Positions 1-6,335 of a DNA stretch of 8,376 nt are shown here, in pieces (position 1 is the first letter of the stretch; each line of letters opens with the position of its first letter). The DNA comes from CAWEHT01 sp963808455 (lineage in GTDB: Bacteria > Chloroflexota > Anaerolineae > CG2-30-64-16): assembly GCA_963808455.1 (NCBI GenBank), contig CAWEHT010000452.1, positions 1-8,376 on the forward strand. The letters are read 5' to 3'. The notes below the pieces were generated by a model that was not told the DNA's origin, did no database searches, and saw only the letters and a list, made by a program, of their open reading frames with translations. Both the position numbers and the translations under genes were made by a program.

Positions 1-57
1 AGAGCTCAGAAAGCCATGGCGATGGCGGCGGCCGGGAACCAGGCAATTCTCACTTGA
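1..57 (+). other. possible 3' end of an upstream gene (18 codons)
   Basis: Frame 1 is open from the left edge to a TGA at 55-57 and reads RAQKAMAMAAAGNQAILT. The composition is compatible with a protein C-terminus, but 18 residues are too few to identify anything and a random open frame of this length is common. The stop codon overlaps the -35 box proposed for queF, which would suit a gene ending just before the next promoter. Confidence 0.2.
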
Positions 58-82
58 GATCGGCGCGAACCTATATTATACT
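54..82 (+). promoter_or_regulatory. sigma70-type promoter of queF
   Basis: TTGAGA at 54-59 and TATACT at 77-82 are separated by 17 bases; each box differs from consensus at one position. Transcription would start near 89, leaving a leader of about 65 nt. The leader holds a 6-bp hairpin (120-125 with 133-138, loop of 7 nt), immediately followed by the Shine-Dalgarno site GAGGAG at 141-146. I do not see the A-rich tail of a class I preQ1 riboswitch. Confidence 0.65.
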
Positions 83-153
83 GGTCTTCCAACGGACGAG
101 GTGATCCCGCGAGATATGCGTGACAGCCTGATTGTCGCCAGAGGAGTCTGAGC

Positions 154-576
154 ATGGAGAGCGGCTTGAACGCGCCGGCAGCGTTGGGAGATGGGCTCAC
201 GTTACTTGGGCACGAGGTACGCCAGCCGGTGAGGAAATTGGAGACGGTGCCGAATCAGCACCCGGGCAGGCGGTATCACGTGACACTGGTTTGCCCTGAG
301 TTTACCTGCTTGTGCCCGATCACGGGCCAACCTGACTTTGCAACCATTACCATCATCTATGTTCCCAACGAACGACTTGTAGAATCCAAGTCGCTGAAGC
401 TGTACATGTGGTCGTATCGGCAGGAAGGGACATTTCACGAGCATGTGACCAACCAGATCCTGGATGATCTGGTTGAGGCGCTCGATCCGGTTTATTGCAA
501 AGTGACCGGCGCTTTCAACGTGCGCGGTGGCATCTTTATCACGGTAGATGCCGAGTATGAGAAGCCATTAGCGTAA
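154..576 (+). CDS. queF: NADPH-dependent 7-cyano-7-deazaguanine (preQ0) reductase QueF
   Basis: This cytosolic enzyme reduces the nitrile of preQ0 to the aminomethyl group of preQ1, using two NADPH, in queuosine biosynthesis. The 140-residue protein matches the short, single-domain type I (YkvM-like) QueF, which adopts a tunnel fold; Bacillus subtilis QueF is about 165 residues. Visible hallmarks are the catalytic cysteine in CLCPITGQPDF (Cys54, which forms a thioimide with the nitrile in the family), the proton-donor Asp61 in the same motif, the QueF signature ESKSLKLY at 77-84, and His95-Glu96, which contact the substrate base in characterised members. The ATG at 154 follows GAGGAG by 7 nt, so the start is well supported. 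A second queuosine gene, the transporter at 1494, lies on the same strand. No queC, queD or queE is present in the window. Confidence 0.95.
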   Translation: MESGLNAPAALGDGLTLLGHEVRQPVRKLETVPNQHPGRRYHVTLVCPEFTCLCPITGQPDFATITIIYVPNERLVESKSLKLYMWSYRQEGTFHEHVTNQILDDLVEALDPVYCKVTGAFNVRGGIFITVDAEYEKPLA

Positions 577-635
577 GGAAGGGGCGTCCTGATTGCGCTA
601 CCGCGGTGAAGGGGCAGGCCATTTCACTTTCGAAG

Positions 636-1345
636 TCAGTCCACTTCCTCCGGCAGGATGATCGAGCTGACGGTCTTGGTGGATGCGCCGGCAATTAGCA
701 GGATGTACTCTCCCCGCAGCGCACCCTGGCCTTCGAGGAGCGCGGCCAACTGCGACAAGGTGCCCCGCTGGACGGATTCGAACTTCTTTGTGAGGTCATT
801 CGCCAACGCTGCCGGGCGATCGCCGAAGACATCGAGCCCTGCTGCCAGCAGTTCTTTCACCCGGTGCGGGCTTTCGTAGAAGATGAGAGTGTGGGGGAGT
901 CCTGATCCACTGCCAGGAATCTGCGCCTTGGGCCGGCCTTGCGAGGCGGGAAACCGCGAAACGTAAACGAGTGCACCGGCAATCCTGACAGAACCAATGC
1001 CGCAATGGCTGCCGTTGGGCCTGGAATCAGGGTCACCGGTAGGCCGGCGTCTACGGCAAGCCGAACCAATGTGAATCCCGGATCGGCGATACCCGGTGTT
1101 CCGGCATTGGTCACAAGGGCCACAGACTTGCCGTCTTGGAGAAGAGCCAAGATCCGAAGGCCGGCCCGTTCCTCGTTGTGCTCATAGAACGAGACCTGAG
1201 GCTTCTTGATGTCGAAATGCTTCAGAAGCAAGCCTGTCTTCCGCGTATCCTCGCTGGCGACAACGTCCACCGAACGCAGCACCTCCAGGGCGCGCAGAGT
1301 TATGTCGCCCAAGTTACCGATCGGGGTCGCGACCAGATAGAGCAC
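636..1345 (-). CDS. rsmI: 16S rRNA (cytidine1402-2'-O)-methyltransferase RsmI, frameshifted
   Basis: RsmI methylates the ribose 2'-OH of C1402 in the decoding centre of 16S rRNA, using S-adenosylmethionine. The N-terminal part begins LYLVATPIGNLGDITLRALE and contains SEDTRKT, NAGTPGIADPG, IPGPTAAIAA and FRGFPPRKAG, all typical of the tetrapyrrole-methylase-like RsmI fold. The usual SDAGTP is TNAGTP here. After DQDSP the frame breaks. Adding one base to the five-G run at 893-897 (C on the coding strand) restores HTLIFYESPHRVKELL and then LRGEYILLIAG through to a TGA at 636-638. The repaired protein is about 236 residues, a normal length. The start is GTG, with GGGAGG 8 nt upstream. The single homopolymer indel in an otherwise conserved gene suggests a sequencing error; a real frameshift mutation is the alternative. 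Confidence 0.9.
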
Positions 1346-1385
1346 TTAGAAAGCCTCCCCCTGCGCACCTGCCTTTGCCGGGGGT

Positions 1386-1391
1386 ATTATA
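1386..1391 (-). promoter_or_regulatory. -10 element of rsmI
   Basis: The reverse strand reads a perfect TATAAT here, about 40 nt upstream of the GTG start. At 17-base spacing the -35 position (1409-1414) reads TTCAGG, which is poor, so promoter strength may depend on other contacts. It lies back-to-back with the yhhQ promoter in the 148-bp divergent spacer. Confidence 0.45.
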
Positions 1392-1435
1392 CTTGATCTC
1401 GTTCAGTACCTGAAGGAATCCAGGTGAACTGATGG

Positions 1436-1464
1436 TTGACCCCAACTTCCTGGAGATGTACAGT
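1436..1464 (+). promoter_or_regulatory. promoter of the yhhQ-type transporter
   Basis: TTGACC (1436-1441) and TACAGT (1459-1464) are 17 bases apart; the -35 differs from consensus at one position and the -10 at two. Transcription would begin near 1471, giving a leader of about 23 nt that ends in the Shine-Dalgarno site GAGGG at 1481-1485. Confidence 0.5.
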
Positions 1465-1493
1465 ACGGCTCGAGCGTAAAGAGGGACCAGACG

Positions 1494-2198
1494 ATGTCTG
1501 AGGTGTCAGGCTCACGTGCGGCTAACCCTGGGTATTCACCCCTATTTGTTGCCATCGTAGGGATCTTCGTCACCTGCCTGATTACGGCAAACATCGTCGC
1601 GGTCAAGTTGATCGCCATCGGGCCACTGGTCTTGCCGGCAGGGACCATCATCTTTCCGGTGAGCTACATTTTTGGCGATGTGTTGACCGAGGTCTATGGC
1701 TACCGCCAGGCCAGGCGCGTGATCTGGCTGGGGTTCGTGTGCAATCTGTTGGCAGTCGGCGCCATCTACCTGGCGCAGATCTTGCCAGCGGCAGCGTTTT
1801 GGGATGGACAGGGAGCGTACGTGCGCATCCTTGGCTACACGCCGCGCTTGCTGGGCGCGTCTTTTGTGGCCTACCTCATCGGCGAATTCGCCAACTCGTT
1901 CGTGCTTGCAAAGCTCAAGATCCTCACACGCGGACGCTGGCTCTGGACGCGCACCATCGGTTCCACCATAGTTGGAGAAGGCCTCGATTCTTTCGTCTTT
2001 GTTGGACTCGCGTTCATGGGCACCATCCCAGGGACAGCCATCTTCACGGCTATCCTCACGCAGTGGGTCGTCAAATCGGCCTACGAGGTCATTGCCACGC
2101 CGTTGACCTACAGAATAGTCAACTATCTGAAGAAGCGCGAGCACTTGGACGTATTCGACTATGACACGAGTTTCAACCCCCTCCTGGTGCGGGAATGA
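1494..2198 (+). CDS. yhhQ: queuosine precursor transporter, YhhQ/DUF165 (VUT) family
   Basis: This integral membrane protein of 234 residues belongs to the family whose characterised Escherichia coli member YhhQ imports queuosine precursors (preQ0 and preQ1). About six membrane segments are visible, roughly at residues 15-42, 46-66, 76-98, 119-140, 157-178 and 180-205. Family hallmarks are FGDVLTEVYGYRQARRVIW after the second segment, GEFANSFVLAKLK in the fourth, GEGLDSFVF in the fifth and the C-terminal KSAYEVIATPLTYRIVNYL. The ATG at 1494 has GAGGG 8 nt upstream. The gene is divergent from rsmI and has its own promoter. Together with queF at 154 it suggests that this organism can both make and salvage the 7-deazaguanine base. 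The exact substrate cannot be read from sequence. No frameshift is apparent. Confidence 0.92.
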   Translation: MSEVSGSRAANPGYSPLFVAIVGIFVTCLITANIVAVKLIAIGPLVLPAGTIIFPVSYIFGDVLTEVYGYRQARRVIWLGFVCNLLAVGAIYLAQILPAAAFWDGQGAYVRILGYTPRLLGASFVAYLIGEFANSFVLAKLKILTRGRWLWTRTIGSTIVGEGLDSFVFVGLAFMGTIPGTAIFTAILTQWVVKSAYEVIATPLTYRIVNYLKKREHLDVFDYDTSFNPLLVRE

Positions 2199-2241
2199 GG
2201 CGGGGGATGGTAGTGGCAGCAGCCCGGAGGAGGGACCTGTG

Positions 2242-2315
2242 TGGGCGAAAAGGGACTCGAACCCCCGACCTCCTCGGTGTAAACGAGGCGCTCTAACCAG
2301 CTGAGCTATTCGCCC
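2242..2315 (-). tRNA. tRNA-Val (anticodon TAC)
   Basis: The reverse strand folds as a complete cloverleaf. The acceptor stem is GGGCGAA pairing with TTCGCCC, followed by discriminator A at 2242. The D arm starts GCTCAGCTGGTTAGAGC. The anticodon stem is CCTCG/CGAGG around the loop TTTACAC, which places TAC at 2281-2279. The T arm contains GGTTCGAGTCC. No CCA is encoded; CAC follows the discriminator. The gene is convergent with the transporter, which ends 43 bases away. Valine tRNA with this anticodon is not a queuosine substrate, since those have GUN anticodons, so its proximity to the queuosine genes is probably incidental. Confidence 0.96.
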
Positions 2316-2329
2316 ATTCGACTGCCGTG

Positions 2330-2358
2330 ATTATATGCCCCCTGGGGGCGGGTGTCAA
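2330..2358 (-). promoter_or_regulatory. perfect consensus promoter of tRNA-Val
   Basis: On the reverse strand TTGACA (2358-2353), a 17-base spacer and TATAAT (2335-2330) exactly match the sigma70 consensus. Transcription would start near 2323, about 8 nt before the mature tRNA 5' end at 2315, as expected for a stable RNA gene. Confidence 0.88.
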
Positions 2359-2530
2359 AGACCCCGCAGGCGGTGGGCAGGGAGTGACTTGGGGGGCGGA
2401 GGGCCGGCGCGGGGCTGCGGTCAGAATGACAGACACCGCTACCGAGAATGCCCCCTGCAGATGCACTAATTCGGCTGGGGCGCCCGGCCCGGCCGCTCGG
2501 CCACGCCAACGCACGTCGGGGCGCACGTGT

Positions 2531-2559
2531 TTGGAGAAGCCGGGTGGGGCGATTATACT
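2531..2559 (+). promoter_or_regulatory. promoter of the oxidoreductase operon, giving little or no leader
   Basis: TTGGAG (2531-2536) and TATACT (2554-2559) are spaced 17 bases apart. The expected transcription start (about 2566-2568) falls at or within two bases of the ATG at 2568. AGGAG at 2561-2565 lies only two bases before that ATG, too close to act as a normal ribosome binding site. The mRNA may therefore be leaderless. A 7-base direct repeat CGCACGT (2510-2516 and 2522-2528) sits directly upstream of the -35 box. Confidence 0.6.
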
Positions 2560-2567
2560 CAGGAGCC

Positions 2568-3818
2568 ATGCGAGAGTATATCGATGGGGCCACGGCCATC
2601 GTGCGTGGCGCATTGGATACAGGGTGTGATTTCTTTGCCGGCTACCCGATCTCGCCCGCGACCTCGATCTTGCTGGGCATGATCCGAGAGTTGCCACGAT
2701 GCGGTGGGGTGGCGATCCAGGCCGAAGATGAGATCGGCGCCATCAGCATGTGCATCGGCGCCGCCATGACAGGCGCCCGCGTGCTGACGGCGACGTCGGG
2801 GCCGGGAATGAGCCTTTACAGCGAGAACATCGGCCTGGCGGTAATGGCCGAAGTGCCACTGGTGGTCGTGGACACGCAGCGGCTGGGCCCGGCTACAGGC
2901 GGGGCAACCACCGTGGCGCAAGGCGACGTCCAGTTCGTACGCTGGGCCAGCGCCGGTGGCTACCCGATCATTGCCCTGGCGCCCGGCAGCGTGGCCGAGG
3001 CCTACAGCCTCACCCGGCGCGCTTTCGACCTGTCTGAGCGATTCCGGCTCCCGGTCTTTCTCCTGACCGATAAGGAACTGGTCATGTCGATGAGCGCGGT
3101 CGAGATCGACAGCTACGAGCATCCGCCGGTGCGCCGGCGGGCCGCCGCGCAAGGGCTGCCGCCGGGCACAGCCGGCCTGCGCCCCGAGGAGACCTATCTG
3201 CCGTGGCGCTGCGAGCCGATCGACCAGCCGCCGCCGTTCAGCCCCTATGGCGGCGAGCACGTCGTGCGGCTGACCGGCTCGAGCCACGACGAGCATGGCA
3301 TGCTGACGAAGGACCCGGCGACCGTGCGCCGGCTGAACGAGCATTTGTGGCGCAAGGTCGAAGACCATACGGACGAGATCACGGCGGTCCAGCTCGACCT
3401 GGAACCGGCTGACGAGGGGGGAGGCGAGCAGAACACCTTCGGGGGCAAGGCCGCCTCGACCCTTTGGATCAGTTATGGGGTGACGACGCGCGCGATGCTG
3501 GAGGCCAAGGCTGCCGTGCGGGCCGAGGGGGGTCGCGTTTCCACCATGGCCGTACAGAGCCTGTGGCCGGTGCCGGAGGCGGAACTCTTGAGCGCCGTTT
3601 ACCCCGACGCAGGGGAGGGGCAGGCGGGCGCCGGCCGGTTCGAGCGCGTGGTCGTGGCCGAGCTGAACCTGGGCCAATATTGCCGGGAAGTGGAGCGCGT
3701 CGTCTATCGGCACGCGGCCCGCCATGGCCGGGTAGCGCCGGAGGTGATCGGGCTGGGCCGGGTAGATGGCGAGCTGATCACGCCTGGGCAGTTCATCGAA
3801 ACGATTAGGGCTAACTGA
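2568..3818 (+). CDS. 2-oxoacid:ferredoxin oxidoreductase, alpha subunit
   Basis: This subunit belongs to the thiamine-diphosphate enzymes that oxidatively decarboxylate 2-oxoacids to acyl-CoA and reduce ferredoxin (or run in reverse). Residues 1-200 form the pyrimidine-binding domain, with GYPISPAT at 25-32, the conserved EDEIGAISMCIGAAMTGAR and TATSGPGMSL. The stretch after VVVDTQRLGP reads ATGGATTVAQGD instead of the STG-PTK-EQ-D pattern common in KorA and VorB proteins, pointing to a distinct subfamily. A transketolase C-like domain follows near residue 300 (STLWISYGVTTRAML, VQSLWPVPE, VVAELNLGQYCREVERVV). I chose the ATG at 2568, giving 416 residues: homology begins at MREYIDGATAIVRGAL, and an upstream ATG at 2448 would add an arginine-rich tail overlapping the promoter. 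No gamma domain is fused to this subunit. The substrate (pyruvate, 2-oxoglutarate, branched-chain or aryl) cannot be assigned. The next gene starts after one base. Confidence 0.93.
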   Translation: MREYIDGATAIVRGALDTGCDFFAGYPISPATSILLGMIRELPRCGGVAIQAEDEIGAISMCIGAAMTGARVLTATSGPGMSLYSENIGLAVMAEVPLVVVDTQRLGPATGGATTVAQGDVQFVRWASAGGYPIIALAPGSVAEAYSLTRRAFDLSERFRLPVFLLTDKELVMSMSAVEIDSYEHPPVRRRAAAQGLPPGTAGLRPEETYLPWRCEPIDQPPPFSPYGGEHVVRLTGSSHDEHGMLTKDPATVRRLNEHLWRKVEDHTDEITAVQLDLEPADEGGGEQNTFGGKAASTLWISYGVTTRAMLEAKAAVRAEGGRVSTMAVQSLWPVPEAELLSAVYPDAGEGQAGAGRFERVVVAELNLGQYCREVERVVYRHAARHGRVAPEVIGLGRVDGELITPGQFIETIRAN

Positions 3819-3819
3819 C

Positions 3820-5158
3820 ATGCTGCCACTCGCTACATACCGCAACGAACGCGCTTATCCGTTCTGCCCAGGCTGTGGGCACGGCCTCATCCTGTACGAA
3901 TTCGACAAGGCCCTCGTGAAGCTGGCCATCCCGCCCAAGCAGCTGGTGCTGGTCACGGATATCGGGTGCCAGGGGCTGGCAGATCAGTACTTCGTGGCGA
4001 ATGCGTTTCATGGGCTGCATGGGCGCAGCATCGCTTACGCCACGGGCATTAAGCTGGCTAACCCCGAGCTGAAGGTCATCGTGATGATCGGGGACGGCGG
4101 GACCGGGATTGGGGGCGCGCATCTACTCAACGCGGCCCGGCGCAACATCGGCCTGACCGTGCTGGTCTTCGACAATTTCAACTTCGGCATGACGGGCGGC
4201 GAGCACAGCGTCACCACGCCGACGGGCGGCTTCACGGCCACGACGCGTTCCGGCAACCTGGAGCGTCCGCTTGACCTCTGCGGGACCGTCGCGGTGAACG
4301 GGGCCGGCTACGCCTGGCGGGGCACCGCTTTCGACAAGGACCTGGCCGACAGGATCGTCGAGGCTGTGCGCGTCGAAGGCTTCGCCCTGCTCGACATCTG
4401 GGAGTTGTGCACGGCGTATTACGTCCCGAACAACGAGTTCTCGCGTAAAGCCCTGTTCGAGACGCGCGAGAAGCTGGGCATGGCCGCCGGGGAGATCCAT
4501 CGGGAGGAGCGGCCGGAGTACGCGCACGCCACGCGGGCGGCGGCGGAGGGGGCCGGCCGTGGCGCCAGCGGGTCAACGCGGCCGAATCCGTTGCCGGCGC
4601 TCTTTGCCACGCGGCTGGAGCGCCCGTTCCGGATGGTGATTGCCGGTTCGGCCGGCGGCAAGATCCGTTCGACGGCGCGTATGATCGGGGAGGCGGCCGT
4701 GCTTTCGGGCCTGTGGGCCAGCCAGAGCGACGAGTATCCGGTGACGGTCAAGACAGGGCACAGCATCAGCGAGCTGATTCTGAGCCCAGCGCGAGATCCT
4801 GTATACCGGGATCGCCCAGCCCGACGCAGTCGTGCTGGTCAGCGAGGATGGGTACAGGCAGGCTGGCCATTATCTGGAGCGGCTGACCTCTGCGAGCTGG
4901 CTCTTCGTGCCGCCTGCCTTCGCCGGCCTTTCGACACCGGCGCGCAAGGTGGTGCTCGACCCCGCTAGCGCGGGGGCGCAGGGCAGCAAGAAGAACGAGG
5001 GATTGCTGCTGGCGGCGGCCGCGCTGCGCCTGCTGGACGTGTTCCCCATGGAAGCGTGTGCCGAGGCGATCCGCCGCGGGCAGCGCGGCGCGATCGCCGA
5101 CGAGAACCTGGCAGCCCTGGCGGCCAGCGAGAGGGTAGGCGCGGCACGCGAGGGCTGA
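3820..5158 (+). CDS. 2-oxoacid:ferredoxin oxidoreductase, fused beta-gamma subunit, frameshifted
   Basis: Residues 1-225 form the beta subunit, which binds the thiamine diphosphate pyrophosphate (GDGGTGIGGAHLLNAARRN at 91-109, GMTGGEHSVTTP at 123-134). Cys16 and Cys19 (CPGCGHG), Cys50 and Cys197 match in order and spacing the four [4Fe-4S] ligands known in Sulfolobus-type beta subunits. A polar linker rich in alanine and glycine (about 226-266) leads into a gamma-like domain, FRMVIAGSAGGK to KTGHSISELILSP. The frame then breaks near 4786-4795 (residue 323). One frame over, the domain continues as REILYTGIAQPDAVVLVSED to a TGA at 5156-5158. The repaired length is about 445 residues. An added base or two lost bases would explain the shift. 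The gene is probably translationally coupled to the alpha gene one base upstream. No ferredoxin-like delta subunit is encoded here. Confidence is high for beta, good for the gamma fusion, and the frameshift is probably an assembly error. Confidence 0.88.
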
Positions 5159-5162
5159 GGTA

Positions 5163-5198
5163 GCCGGCGGGGCGGAGAGGGCGGGCCGCCCCGCTGGC
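5163..5198 (+). terminator. strong GC-rich hairpin after the oxidoreductase operon
   Basis: Bases 5163-5175 pair with 5186-5198 over 13 base pairs, one of them a G-U wobble, around a 10-nt loop. The hairpin begins 4 nt after the operon's stop codon. No T-run follows, so it is not a canonical intrinsic terminator. It may stabilise the 3' end of the mRNA or terminate without a U-tract. Confidence 0.5.
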
Positions 5199-5577
5199 AA
5201 CCGGCCGAAAGCCCTCAGATGACGCCTCCTGGATGCTGAAGCAGCCCGGCGTCGGGCGTGTGTCTGACGCCGTGGGCCAGCTGGTGTGGGAGCCCACCCA
5301 GGAATTCCTCTGTGTCCCCATTGGGCGCCGGCCGGTCACTTGGCCAAGCCGGGCGAAGGCAAGCGTGGGTATATCAGAAGCCAAGTTTTTACACGCTCAT
5401 TGCGCCGCGCCCTGGGTGTGGTGTCGATACGACGAGTGAGGGGAATGGGTCCGGCGACCCGCACGTGAAGTTGGCCGGCACCGCCGACCTGGAAAGGTGC
5501 GCGATCGGAGAACGGAGCCTTGCCACGGCGGCGATGCCACGGAGCGGGTCCTCACAGTGCCAGGGGAGAGGTTCGCT
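5199..5577 (+). other. intergenic region with small inverted repeats, no gene recognised
   Basis: I find no convincing gene in this stretch. It holds two adjacent inverted repeats, 5248-5253 with 5266-5271 (GGCGTC/GACGCC) and 5272-5277 with 5292-5297 (GTGGGC/GCCCAC), then a GC-rich imperfect repeat near 5327-5351. The short open frames crossing it have no family-like motifs. No promoter with two good boxes was found for the downstream gene. Only its ribosome binding site, GGGGAGAGG at 5563-5571, is clear. Confidence 0.5.
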
Positions 5578-6321
5578 ATGCCAATCTCGAGCGACATCGC
5601 GCAGGAAGCCAAGCGTCTGGTGGCCGCAGCGACCGCCAAAGGATTACCACTCCGCCTGATCGGCGGGACGGCCATCAAGCTCCATTCAGCCAGTGCCAGC
5701 CAGCGCGCGCTGGCACGAACGTACCCCAACATCGATCTTGTCGTGGCAGCCGGGAACGGGGCAAAGGTCGGGCCGTTCCTCGCCGGGGAGGGTTATGTCG
5801 GCGAACGAGCCTTCAACGCTCTCAACGGTGCCACGCGCCAGCTTTACAACGACATGGTCCACAAACGGCAGGTTAACGTTTTCATTGGCAACTTCGAGAT
5901 GTGCCACAAGCTGCCCCTTGCCGATCGCCTGGCGGCTGATCCGTTGACGGTGCCGTTGGCCGAGCTGTTCCTGACGAAGGCCCAGGTCTTGAAGCTGGGC
6001 AGCAAAGACAAGTTGGATCTACTGGCTCTGCTGATCGACCACGAAGTCGGCAGCGGCGACAGCGAGACGATCAACGCCAGCCGCGTGGCGAGCCTGTGCA
6101 GCAAGGACTGGGGGCTCTACACGACCGTGACGATGAGCCTACAGAAGGTGGGCGAGGCTTTGAGCAAAGCAGAGGTGCAACTGGACACGCGCCAGGTGAG
6201 CCTGGTCACGCGGCGGGTGAAGGCACTCACGGATGCCATGGAGAAGGAGCCCAAGGGAGCGGCCTGGAACGTGCGGGCGCGCATCGGGACACGCGTCCCG
6301 TGGTATCAGGAGGTTGAATAG
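5578..6321 (+). CDS. nucleotidyltransferase-fold protein of unknown function
   Basis: The 247-residue protein resembles the AbiEii-like/minimal nucleotidyltransferase superfamily by its early LIGGTAIKLHS (27-37), followed by PNIDLVV (50-56). Other landmarks are EGYVGERAFNALNG, VNVFIGNFEMCH (99-110), PLTVPLAELFLTKAQVLKL, KDKLDLLALLIDH and a C-terminal RARIGTRVPWYQE. I recall similar conserved, uncharacterised proteins in actinobacteria and Chloroflexota. In those the first motif reads DID and the second VDVF. Here both first acids are asparagine (Asn51, Asn100) and only Asp53 remains, so catalysis may be impaired. The ATG at 5578 was chosen because GGGGAGAGG ends 6 nt upstream and homology-like sequence starts there; the frame is open further upstream to 5497 without a ribosome binding site. 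No antitoxin-like partner gene lies beside it. It ends 14 bases before the convergent methyltransferase-like gene. The role is unknown. Confidence 0.75.
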   Translation: MPISSDIAQEAKRLVAAATAKGLPLRLIGGTAIKLHSASASQRALARTYPNIDLVVAAGNGAKVGPFLAGEGYVGERAFNALNGATRQLYNDMVHKRQVNVFIGNFEMCHKLPLADRLAADPLTVPLAELFLTKAQVLKLGSKDKLDLLALLIDHEVGSGDSETINASRVASLCSKDWGLYTTVTMSLQKVGEALSKAEVQLDTRQVSLVTRRVKALTDAMEKEPKGAAWNVRARIGTRVPWYQEVE

Positions 6322-6335
6322 GCCCGGAGGGTGGC

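Noticed and set aside
83..153. Class I preQ1 riboswitch upstream of queF
   Set aside because: There is a small hairpin before the Shine-Dalgarno site, but the characteristic A-rich 3' tail and loop sequence are missing. It is kept only as a low-interest observation.
2448..2567. Longer start for the oxidoreductase alpha gene at ATG 2448
   Set aside because: The extra 40 residues are arginine- and alanine-rich with no family resemblance, and the segment contains the promoter and the operator-like repeat.
2559..3845. Long reverse-strand open frame of 428 codons
   Set aside because: It lies opposite the well-conserved alpha subunit gene, its product is histidine/arginine-rich without motifs, and it is explained by high-GC third positions.
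5340..5375. Promoter TTGGCC...TATATC before the nucleotidyltransferase-like gene
   Set aside because: The spacer is 24 bases, too long for a sigma70 promoter, and no suitable alternative -35 box lies at 16-18 bases.
5233..5439. Small open frame of 68 codons in the intergenic region
   Set aside because: It has no ribosome binding site and no recognisable motif, it overlaps inverted repeats, and overlapping frames are equally open.
5421..5520. Group II intron or insertion sequence remnant
   Set aside because: A GTGAGGGG string first suggested an intron, but no domain V hairpin, reverse transcriptase, transposase or terminal repeats could be found.
5578..6321. Type IV toxin-antitoxin system
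   Set aside because: The nucleotidyltransferase fold recalls AbiEii toxins, but no AbiEi-like antitoxin gene is adjacent and the likely catalytic acids are replaced.
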